5,741 nucleotides of DNA. Origin: an uncultured Gemmatimonadales bacterium. GTDB lineage: Bacteria; Gemmatimonadota; Gemmatimonadetes; Longimicrobiales; Gaopeijiaceae. Below, in pieces: positions 1 through 5,658 of this stretch. How positions within the stretch are numbered: position 1 is the first letter of the stretch; each line of letters opens with the position of its first letter. Position numbers and translations under genes: made by a program. Where the stretch lies: positions 1 through 5,741 of the forward strand of contig CALJKZ010000697.1 in the NCBI GenBank assembly GCA_937983085.1. Direction: 5' to 3'. The notes under the pieces were generated by a model, which was given only the letters and a program-made list of their open reading frames with translations, was not told the DNA's origin and did no database searches.

Positions 1-686
1 ACGACGGAGGCCCCCGCCTCGACGAGGTGCCGCGCCAGAGGCTCGCCCACCGCACCGACGCCCTCCACCATGATCCTTCGGCCTGACAGGTCGGGCGACC
101 CGAAGCGATGGTCGACACAGGCGCGGATTCCCTCGAAGACGCCCAGTGCGGTGAAGGGACTCGGGTCCATGGGACCTCGGTCGCGACCATGGACGCCGAT
201 GACGTAGGGCGTCACCTCGGCGATGGTCCTCATGTCGTCCGCGTTGGTGCCCAGGTCCGCCCCGGTGCCGTATCGACCGCCGAGGGAGTTCAGAAGGTCG
301 CCGAAGCGAAGAAGAAGTCCGCGACGCTCCTCTCCCTGCAACGCGCGAGGGACCGCGAGCACGCTCTTGCCCCCGCCGAAGGGGAAGTCCATGGCCGCCC
401 ACTTGTACGTCATCCCCCGGGCGAGTCGAAGCCCGTCAGCGAGGCCGTCGGCAGGCGTGGGATAGACCTTCATCCGGCATCCCCCCGTGGGAGGGCCGAG
501 GGTGTCGTCGTCGAGCACGACGAAGATCCACGCTCCCGTGGGGTCGTCGCGTCGGACGACGACCCCCACCCCGTCCCACGTCTCCAACAGCGCCTCGATG
601 GTGGGCGCCTCCGAATCGCCGATCGACTCGAACGTGCCCGGCGTCGCCGCGGCGCCGCCGGGCGACCTCGAGGGATGTGCGGTCAC
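1..686 (-). CDS. Leu/Phe/Val dehydrogenase family enzyme, N-terminal 228 residues (runs off the left edge)
   Basis: NAD-dependent amino-acid dehydrogenases of this family reversibly deaminate branched-chain or aromatic amino acids to 2-oxo acids and ammonia in the cytoplasm. My own translation of the minus strand gives 228 open codons to the window edge. The family's substrate domain is clear: TLGPPTGGCRM at about 62-72, MTYK with the substrate-binding lysine at 95, FGGGK with the catalytic lysine at 107, and GADLGT with the expected aspartate at 144. A Rossmann fold then begins with GVGAVG at 209-214. The C-terminal end lies outside the window. The GTG start shares a GTGA overlap with the anti-sigma stop and has no strong Shine-Dalgarno sequence, so translational coupling is likely. 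It carries about 28 residues before the usual family start; a TTG at codon 34 is a weaker alternative. The residue after the first lysine is Trp where Asn is common (MTYKNAA in leucine dehydrogenases), so the exact substrate (Leu, Val or Phe) is not settled. Family is near certain; substrate is inferred. Confidence 0.93.
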   Translation of the reverse strand, partial: MTAHPSRSPGGAAATPGTFESIGDSEAPTIEALLETWDGVGVVVRRDDPTGAWIFVVLDDDTLGPPTGGCRMKVYPTPADGLADGLRLARGMTYKWAAMDFPFGGGKSVLAVPRALQGEERRGLLLRFGDLLNSLGGRYGTGADLGTNADDMRTIAEVTPYVIGVHGRDRGPMDPSPFTALGVFEGIRACVDHRFGSPDLSGRRIMVEGVGAVGEPLARHLVEAGASV

Positions 687-2008
687 GGCGACTCGGGAAA
701 GAGTTGCATGAGCAGTCCGCGAAGCTCGGTCTCATCCATTCCGCCCCGAACGAGGACCCAACCGAAGGGAGTCTCCGTGGTCGCCTCTCCCACGCCCGGC
801 TCCAGCGGAGGCAGAATGGACGGGTCGATGCCCGGCTCCAGGTGGAAGACCTCGAAGGCCCGACCATCGTCCGTGCGCTGACGGACACGGGCACCCCAGG
901 GCGTCGAGCCCTCCCCGAGATTCGTCACGTCGATGACCTCGTGGCCCGGCACCGAAAGGAGCGGCTCGGCGACGGCCTCGTCGTCCGATGCTCCCACCTC
1001 GACGACAAGCGAGGCCGCGGTTGCATCGGCATCCGCGCTTCGCCCGGCCAAAGCCGGCTCGTTCCGGGCGGCGTTCGCGACCACCGCCGACGGCGATGTC
1101 GCCGACTCGCGGGCCCGCGTCCCCCCGGCTTCCTCGTTGCGCCGGAGCGCCGAGTCGGCAGACGCGCCGCGCTGGGCCTCGCCAGCCATGAGGCCGGCTT
1201 CACCCTCGGCGGCCGTGGCGACCGCCGCGTCGGCGGGCGCCGCGACGGCATCTGCCATCACCGGAGCATCCCGTTCCTGTTCCAGCCGATCGAGGGTCTC
1301 CGGCAGCAGGGCGGCGACGACAGGCTCCTCCTGCGGCGGGACGGCCTCTTCGGCACGCCGCGCCTCGGTCGACGCATCCGCCACGGTCGACATGATCTTG
1401 GACAGCTCGGGGTCGGACGCGGTGCCTTCACCCGCGGGTGCGGAGGGCGCGGCCTGACGCCTCGCGGCAGTCTCGTCGGGCGCCACGGCCTGAAGCATGA
1501 CCTCATCCGACCGGTCGTCCGACCCGGCGACCGTCCTGGCCCTCTCGTCCAGGACCGACGCCTCCGCCTCGACGGCGTCGACGTCCCCGAAGGCCTCGGC
1601 CGGGGCCTGCGCCGACGAGCTCACACCGGCGCGCGGCATGACTTCGACGCCGATGTCCATCGCCCGGGACTGGAGTTGCCCGTCCCGAAGCATCCACCCG
1701 ACACCCAACGCTACGACCACGGATGCAGCCCAACCCATACGCTGGATACGACTGATGCCCCTCCGTTGCTGCGCCGTCCGCTGGACGTACGCCCGCAACT
1801 CCTCGAGGCTCGGCACATCCACGACCGGCGCGGCGAGGCCCAGCATGGCATGGGCGTCCGCGCGTACCCGTCGCTCTACTTCGAGCCGCGCGGCGCACGC
1901 GCCACAGGCGTCGAGGTGACTACGGATCCTGTCCGCATCGGCAGCGGGGTACTCGTCCAGCGCTCCATCCAGATAGGCGTGCAGCGCGCCTTCATCGACG
2001 TGCGACAT
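683..2008 (-). CDS. Membrane-anchored zinc-finger anti-sigma factor with long extracytoplasmic region
   Basis: Probably binds and inhibits the ECF sigma factor encoded just upstream until an envelope signal releases it. The cytoplasmic N-terminus has the anti-sigma zinc-binding signature HxxxCxxC at H31, C35 and C38, with further histidines at 3 and 10. A single membrane span lies at about 91-107 (WAASVVVALGVGWML, bounded by Arg). Residues about 108-345 are low complexity, rich in Ala, Glu, Asp and Ser, and look like a disordered extracytoplasmic stalk. The last 80 or so residues look folded again (GWVLVRGGMDETELRGLL near 416-433) and could be the sensor; I see a faint likeness to DUF4367-type anti-sigma C-termini but cannot confirm it. 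At 441 aa it is about twice the length of simple zinc-finger anti-sigma proteins. The ATG has a perfect AAGGAGG six nt upstream (2015-2021), inside the end of the sigma gene, which it overlaps by 17 nt. Its own stop overlaps the dehydrogenase start. Confidence 0.9.
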   Translation of the reverse strand: MSHVDEGALHAYLDGALDEYPAADADRIRSHLDACGACAARLEVERRVRADAHAMLGLAAPVVDVPSLEELRAYVQRTAQQRRGISRIQRMGWAASVVVALGVGWMLRDGQLQSRAMDIGVEVMPRAGVSSSAQAPAEAFGDVDAVEAEASVLDERARTVAGSDDRSDEVMLQAVAPDETAARRQAAPSAPAGEGTASDPELSKIMSTVADASTEARRAEEAVPPQEEPVVAALLPETLDRLEQERDAPVMADAVAAPADAAVATAAEGEAGLMAGEAQRGASADSALRRNEEAGGTRARESATSPSAVVANAARNEPALAGRSADADATAASLVVEVGASDDEAVAEPLLSVPGHEVIDVTNLGEGSTPWGARVRQRTDDGRAFEVFHLEPGIDPSILPPLEPGVGEATTETPFGWVLVRGGMDETELRGLLMQLFPESP

Positions 2009-2504
2009 CGGCCTCCTCCTTCTCTCTGTATGCTTCGGCGAGCCGCTTCCTGGCTCGGGAAAGCGTCGTTCCGACGGCTCCTACCGCCAGACCGAGCTCG
2101 TTTGCGATCTCCGTGTAGCTCTGTCCCGCGTCCCAGAGGAGGAGGGCCTCGCGGTCCTTCTCCGACAACGAATCGAGAGCCTCCCGGACCAGAGCCCACT
2201 GCTCCTGTTCGAGCAAACGGGACTGAGGATCCGGCATCCCTTCTTCCTGCACCTCGGCTTCCGACTTCAGCAGAACGAGATGCTTCTTTCGGCGAATGAC
2301 CGTGCGCGCCTCGTCCCTGGCGAGATTCGCGGCAACCTGGAAGAGCCAGGCCCGCGGCTTGCGAGGCTCGTGTTGGAGGGCGCGTACGAACGCCTCCTGA
2401 GCGAGGTCCCGGGCCCGTTCCGCGTCCCACACCTTTCGGTGGAGGAAACGGACCAGATCCTCGAACGTCGTCCGATACAGGTCGTTCCAGTCGATGCTGC
2501 TCAT
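1992..2504 (-). CDS. ECF (sigma-70 family, group 4) RNA polymerase sigma factor
   Basis: Directs RNA polymerase to a dedicated set of promoters, normally when the partner anti-sigma factor is inactivated. The 170 aa length is typical of ECF sigma factors. Sigma region 2 spans about 8-75: core-binding segment with DLAQEAFVRAL at 33-43, then the -10-recognition segment RAWLFQVAANLARDEAR at 51-67 followed by a basic RRKK. A short acidic linker leads to sigma region 4 at about 106-158, with LSEKDREALLLWDAGQSY at 113-130 and a helix-turn-helix TEIANELGLAVGAVGTTLSRA at 131-151 for -35 binding. There is no extra C-terminal SnoaL-like domain. The start is ATG with only a weak Shine-Dalgarno-like GGGA upstream. 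It is the first gene of the minus-strand unit with the anti-sigma factor and dehydrogenase, and is divergent from the saccharopine-dehydrogenase-like gene. ECF factors often activate their own operon, but I could not find a convincing GGAAC/CGT-type promoter at good spacing. Subgroup cannot be told from the sequence alone. Confidence 0.95.
   Translation of the reverse strand: MSSIDWNDLYRTTFEDLVRFLHRKVWDAERARDLAQEAFVRALQHEPRKPRAWLFQVAANLARDEARTVIRRKKHLVLLKSEAEVQEEGMPDPQSRLLEQEQWALVREALDSLSEKDREALLLWDAGQSYTEIANELGLAVGAVGTTLSRARKRLAEAYREKEEADVARR
2015..2021 (-). promoter_or_regulatory. Shine-Dalgarno sequence of the anti-sigma gene
   Basis: The minus strand reads AAGGAGG, ending six nt before the ATG at 2008. 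It lies wholly within the last codons of the sigma gene. Such a strong site is far better than the one in front of the sigma gene itself, which would favour making inhibitor in at least equal amount to sigma factor. The site also fixes the anti-sigma start. Confidence 0.85.
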
Positions 2505-2528
2505 GGTGATCCCATCATCCTACTCCGG

Positions 2529-2556
2529 AGACTACGCTCCTGGCACGCGATCACAA
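2529..2556 (-). promoter_or_regulatory. Possible housekeeping-type promoter for the sigma operon
   Basis: On the minus strand TTGTGA (2556-2551) and TAGTCT (2534-2529) are separated by 16 nt and would start transcription roughly 15-20 nt before the sigma ATG. The matches to TTGACA and TATAAT are only 4/6 and 3/6, so this is a weak candidate. Its -35 lies inside the palindrome at 2547-2568, a geometry that would suit repression by a bound regulator. Confidence 0.2.
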
Positions 2557-2568
2557 CGTTCTCATCGC
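2547..2568. promoter_or_regulatory. Imperfect 22-bp palindrome in the divergent region, possible operator
   Basis: The site is centred on AACGTT. The left half reads GCGATCACAAC and the reverse complement of the right half reads GCGATGAGAAC, so 9 of 11 positions are symmetric. It lies 43 bp upstream of the sigma start and about 142 bp upstream of the CTG start of the plus-strand gene, between divergent genes, where dimeric repressors or activators usually bind. No regulator gene is visible in the window, and this could still be chance. Confidence 0.35.
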
Positions 2569-2699
2569 TCCGAGTGGTCCCATTCGTCCGCACCTCCCCT
2601 CACCGTTCATCCTGTGCGACCCGTATGACGTCCGATGGGGTCCCCCTTGCACATGCCTTCGACCTTGGACTGATTTGCTGTCGAGGTCGTCGCTTGAAC

Positions 2700-2704
2700 G
2701 GAGG
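2700..2704 (+). promoter_or_regulatory. Shine-Dalgarno GGAGG that decides a CTG start
   Basis: GGAGG sits six nt before CTG at 2711-2713, which is ideal spacing. The only common start codon in frame upstream, TTG at 2675, has no purine-rich site in front of it. The protein starting at CTG reads MKIVVLGGG, the normal beginning of an N-terminal Rossmann fold. Confidence 0.75.
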
Positions 2705-2710
2705 ATCACC

Positions 2711-3844
2711 CTGAAGATCGTAGTGCTTGGTGGGGGTCGGGTCGGGAGTGCCATCGTGCGGGACCTGGCCGCCGAAGAGGATTTCGATGTCCTGGTCGTG
2801 GACCTGGACCCGGTGCGGTGTGAGGAACTCACCGAGTTCGGCGCGGACGGCGTCGTGGCGGATCTCTCCAAGGCGGAGACGGTCTCGAAAGCGGTACAGG
2901 ACGCAGACCTCGTGGTCGGCGCCGTACCCGGCTTCATGGGATACCGCACCGTCGAGCGGGTGCTCAAGGAAGGAAAGCCCATCGTCGACATCTCGTTCTT
3001 TCCCGAGGACGCCTTCGGCCTCGAGAAGCTGGCGGAGGAGGCGGGTGTACCGTGCCTGTTCGACTGCGGTGTCGCCCCCGGACTCAGCAATATGGTACTC
3101 GGTCGGCTCGAGGAGCACCTCGATGTCACGACGTCCTACCACTGTCTCGTCGGCGGACTGCCCGTGGAACGGAAGTGGCCCTGGGAGTACAAGGCGCCCT
3201 TCTCGCCCGTCGACGTGATCCAGGAGTACGTGCGCCCGGCCCGAATGCGACACGACGGTGTGGCGGTCACACGCCCCGCCCTGTCCGACGTCGAGCTCGT
3301 CCACTTCGCGGGCCTCGGTTCCCTCGAGGCCTTCAACACCGATGGACTCCGCTCGCTCCTCAAGACCTCCAAGACGCCGAACATGGTCGAAAAGACCATG
3401 CGATACCCGGGTCACGCCGTCCGCATGCGGATCCTGCGGGAAGCCGGCTTCTTCTCGACGAACGAAGTCCAGGCTGCGTCGGGATCGGTGCGCCCCCTGG
3501 ACGTCACCGAGTCACTCCTGTTCAGTGCCTGGACGTTCGAAGAGGGGGAGCCCGACCTCACCGTCATGCGCATCGTCGTGGAAGGCGAGCTTGACGGGAA
3601 CGCGGTCCGGTACACGTACAATCTCCTGGACTACTACAACCCCGACACGGAAACCATGTCCGTGGCGCGCACCACCGGATACACGTGCACGGCCATGGTG
3701 CGACTCGTGGCTCGGGGTCTTTGGGACCAGCCCGGCCTCGCCCCGCCCGAGGTGGTGGGACGAAACGCCGAGTGCTTCGACGCGGTCATCAAGCACCTCG
3801 AGGACCGGGGCGTCCACGTCTTTCAGCGGGTCGAAGAGATCTAG
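2711..3844 (+). CDS. Saccharopine dehydrogenase family oxidoreductase (lysine 6-dehydrogenase-like)
   Basis: A cytoplasmic NAD(P)-dependent oxidoreductase of the saccharopine dehydrogenase family, 377 aa from the CTG start. Members include saccharopine reductases/dehydrogenases and lysine 6-dehydrogenase, which deaminates the lysine epsilon-amino group. The N-terminal Rossmann fold has GGGRVG at 7-12 and an acidic D31 at the end of the second strand (VVDLD), which favours NAD over NADP. Family landmarks follow: VPGFMG at 72-77, FDCGVAPGLSN at 117-127, the KWPWEYKAPFSP stretch at 155-166, then HFAGLGSLEAFNTDGL and a KTMRYPGH segment typical of the lysine-6-dehydrogenase-like branch. The single-module length fits lysine 6-dehydrogenase better than the two-domain LKR/SDH enzymes. 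The start chosen is CTG at 2711 because of its GGAGG; TTG at 2675 would add 12 Arg/Ser-rich residues before the fold. It is divergent from the sigma operon and convergent with the peptidase gene. Family is secure; the exact substrate is not. Confidence 0.9.
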   Translation: MKIVVLGGGRVGSAIVRDLAAEEDFDVLVVDLDPVRCEELTEFGADGVVADLSKAETVSKAVQDADLVVGAVPGFMGYRTVERVLKEGKPIVDISFFPEDAFGLEKLAEEAGVPCLFDCGVAPGLSNMVLGRLEEHLDVTTSYHCLVGGLPVERKWPWEYKAPFSPVDVIQEYVRPARMRHDGVAVTRPALSDVELVHFAGLGSLEAFNTDGLRSLLKTSKTPNMVEKTMRYPGHAVRMRILREAGFFSTNEVQAASGSVRPLDVTESLLFSAWTFEEGEPDLTVMRIVVEGELDGNAVRYTYNLLDYYNPDTETMSVARTTGYTCTAMVRLVARGLWDQPGLAPPEVVGRNAECFDAVIKHLEDRGVHVFQRVEEI

Positions 3845-3901
3845 GCGGTGACCCCGACGCCGCCGGTCCGGGTGGGTCCGCCGGTTCTCATTGCTCGACC
3901 C

Positions 3902-3933
3902 TCTGCGGTCAGCGCCCGGCGACCGACCGCAGA
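3902..3933. terminator. Inverted repeat at the convergent gene ends
   Basis: TCTGCGGTC (3902-3910) and GACCGCAGA (3925-3933) form a perfect 9-bp stem with a 14-nt loop. It straddles the stop codon of the minus-strand peptidase gene and lies 58 bp after the plus-strand dehydrogenase stop. No T-run follows on either strand, so it is not a classic intrinsic terminator. It may be a bidirectional 3' stabilising hairpin or a Rho-assisted end. Confidence 0.4.
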
Positions 3934-5501
3934 ATGGGATACCGTCCTGCTTCGATGGCCTCGTCGAGGATGGCCCAGTTCGCGAAACCATCATCGGATC
4001 GCGGCTCGAACAAGGTGAAGGCGAGTCGCCCGAGAGGCTGATTCACCGGCACGACCACCGTGCCTTCCGGGAGGGACTCGACCCGGGTCTCCCAGGCCCC
4101 GAACAGGGTGCGTTCGTTGCGGCCCTGGAAGGCTCGTTCGGCCACGCGTGTGGAATCGATGCGGAAACGCTGAAGCTCCATGTCCGCGGTGGGCGTCATG
4201 GGGAGGACGGCGAGGCCGTGGGCGCGGGCCCGCTCGACGGCCGCCTCCGCACCCGGCAACAGGTAGTAGGCTTCGGGTACGGTCTCCGTCTCCGTCGGCG
4301 CGAAGGTGCCGTACTCGTACATCGTCGTCGGCTCGACGACGTCGACTCGTCGAAGAATGGTCTCGCCGGTGTACGGGTGGGGCTCTTCCACCACATCTCC
4401 CAGGAGAATGGTCATTTCCTCGGGGGACCGTTCGAATTCGGCCCGGGTGGCCAACGTCGTGCCCACCAGGGCGCGACCGTCGGCCTCCTCTACGACGGTA
4501 CGGATGCGCGAAGCGTTCTCCCGGGCGAAGCTCAGGATCTCCTCGACGAAGTAGAGGGTGGCGAACACCCGATCCTCGAACGTCGCATACGAGTAGGCCT
4601 CGCTCAGGATGGCGATCCGGTTACGCAGGCCGAGGTAGTTGTTGTTGAAGCGAGGACGGTGATCGAAGGTGTACCAACCAGGACGACGGGGGGTGTGGTT
4701 GCCGTAGTAGTAGTAGTCCCAACCGTGCTTCTCCTTGATGCGGCGCGTCACGGTGGGCAGCCAATCCGCTCGAAGGAGGTCGTCGATGGCCTCCGGGGTG
4801 TTGGGGTGAAGCGGCGGAGAGTAGGTCAGGTGGTATGCGTGGCGCGTGCCGTTCGTCGTGTGGAGGTCCACGCCGACGTGCGGGTCGTATGCCGTGATCA
4901 TGCGAACCAGGGAGCGCGCTTCGGGCGCGTCGAGCTTGACGTGGTCCCGGTTCAGATCGAGGCCCTGGGCGTTGGGGCGTTGGCCCATGCCGCCGACGGG
5001 TCCGTGCTGCCGCGGTCGGTTGCCGAGGTCCACCCGTTCGTTCCCGTCGGCGTTGTAGATGGGAGCGACCAGCAGTACCAGGTCGTCCGTCCATCTCGGG
5101 TACGCCCCGTCGGCGTATTCCCGAAGAAGCATGAGAAGGGCTTCCTTTCCGCATACCTCCCCGGCGTGGATGTTGCCCTGGAGGTAGACCCTTGTCTTGC
5201 CCGTGGCCCGAACGGCCTCCGGAGTCGCGTCCGGTGCGCCGACCACCAGGAGGGGCAGTGCCCGGCCCTCATTGGTGTAGCCGAACGTCGTCAGATGGAT
5301 CTCGTCCGAGAGGTCGGCGAGACGCCGCGCGAGCGCCATGACGTCTTCATAGCTGCTCGTCTCTGCGAACTCGGTCCTCTCGGCCCGCGTGAGGAGGTCC
5401 TCGGCCGCGCTCTGACCGACGGCGGGGGAAGGCACCATGAGGAGAGCCACCCCGAGGAGCGCGGGTAGGCGAGCAGGACGGTGTCGGACGCAGGATGGCA
5501 T
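3909..5501 (-). CDS. Secreted M14 family zinc carboxypeptidase
   Basis: An exported metallopeptidase expected to remove C-terminal residues from peptides outside the cytoplasm. From ATG at 5501 the protein is 530 aa. It begins with a Sec signal peptide: basic RHRPAR at 6-11, hydrophobic core about 12-24, and a likely cut after AVG at 27-29 before QSAAED. The M14 domain spans about 50-335. The zinc ligands are H112 and E115 in IHAGE and H214 in VDLH. An NR pair at 184-185 (LDLNRDH) matches the carboxylate-binding Asn-Arg of carboxypeptidase A, and E301 in LSEAY matches the catalytic glutamate. All key residues are present, so it should be active. Residues about 340-530 form an additional domain I do not recognise, containing no obvious motif. 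A tyrosine run (YYYY, 263-266) lies within the catalytic domain. An in-frame GTG at 5570 was not chosen: it lies in the U-tract of the upstream terminator and would bury the signal peptide. No clear Shine-Dalgarno precedes the ATG. It probably forms its own transcript. Confidence 0.92.
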   Translation of the reverse strand: MPSCVRHRPARLPALLGVALLMVPSPAVGQSAAEDLLTRAERTEFAETSSYEDVMALARRLADLSDEIHLTTFGYTNEGRALPLLVVGAPDATPEAVRATGKTRVYLQGNIHAGEVCGKEALLMLLREYADGAYPRWTDDLVLLVAPIYNADGNERVDLGNRPRQHGPVGGMGQRPNAQGLDLNRDHVKLDAPEARSLVRMITAYDPHVGVDLHTTNGTRHAYHLTYSPPLHPNTPEAIDDLLRADWLPTVTRRIKEKHGWDYYYYGNHTPRRPGWYTFDHRPRFNNNYLGLRNRIAILSEAYSYATFEDRVFATLYFVEEILSFARENASRIRTVVEEADGRALVGTTLATRAEFERSPEEMTILLGDVVEEPHPYTGETILRRVDVVEPTTMYEYGTFAPTETETVPEAYYLLPGAEAAVERARAHGLAVLPMTPTADMELQRFRIDSTRVAERAFQGRNERTLFGAWETRVESLPEGTVVVPVNQPLGRLAFTLFEPRSDDGFANWAILDEAIEAGRYPILRSVAGR

Positions 5502-5562
5502 GGAACCGTGGGAGTGGAGGCGGGAGTCGCGGCGAGCCAAGGTAGCCTGCCCCACCGAGGCC

Positions 5563-5599
5563 GAAAACACGAAGGGCCCGGAGCCGAAGCTCCGGGCCC
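5563..5599 (-). terminator. Intrinsic terminator with UUCG loop for the upstream partial gene
   Basis: On the minus strand GGGCCCGGAGC and GCTCCGGGCCC form a perfect 11-bp GC-rich stem (5599-5589 with 5584-5574) closed by a TTCG loop flanked by C and G, the very stable cUUCGg tetraloop. It is followed by TTCGTGTTTT, a moderately U-rich tract. It ends the transcript of the gene whose stop is at 5659 and isolates the peptidase gene. A second small stem, CCGGCG-TCT-CGCCGG at 5631-5645, lies in the same 3' untranslated stretch. Confidence 0.85.
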
Positions 5600-5658
5600 A
5601 CCCATCATCCCCACCCGTTCAGGTCGATGTCCGGCGTCTCGCCGGCGTCACCTCTCGC

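Noticed and set aside
108..881. Plus-strand 257-codon open frame opposite the dehydrogenase
   Set aside because: No start signal or domain; antisense to a clear Leu/Phe/Val dehydrogenase.
436..894. Minus-strand 152-codon open frame across the anti-sigma/dehydrogenase junction
   Set aside because: It is in a different frame from both the anti-sigma and the dehydrogenase and is Arg-rich; the dehydrogenase frame carries the family motifs.
677..2299. Plus-strand 540-codon open frame opposite the anti-sigma and sigma genes
   Set aside because: Arg/Gly/Pro-rich with no recognisable fold; it is the antisense shadow of two well-supported genes in GC-rich DNA.
2505..2640. ECF-type autoregulatory promoter (AGAAC or TGAACGG with a CGT-type -10)
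   Set aside because: AGAAC-like elements exist on the minus strand, but the nearest CGT-containing -10 candidates are about 4-5 nt too far or poorly matched, so I do not call one.
2647..2676. Plus-strand promoter TTGCAC ... TGATTT for the dehydrogenase-like gene
   Set aside because: Both hexamers match the consensus poorly; spacing alone is not enough to support a call.
2600..3415. Minus-strand 271-codon open frame opposite the saccharopine-dehydrogenase-like gene
   Set aside because: Antisense shadow; His/Arg/Gly-rich composition without any family resemblance.
3845..3901. Hairpin from the CCGCCGG direct repeats and GACCC/GGGTC after the plus-strand dehydrogenase
   Set aside because: The CCGCCGG copies are direct, not inverted, and the 5-bp GACCC/GGGTC stem has a 19-nt loop and no T-run.
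3891..5468. Plus-strand 525-codon open frame opposite the peptidase gene
   Set aside because: No domain or motif is visible and the opposite strand encodes a complete M14 peptidase with all catalytic residues.
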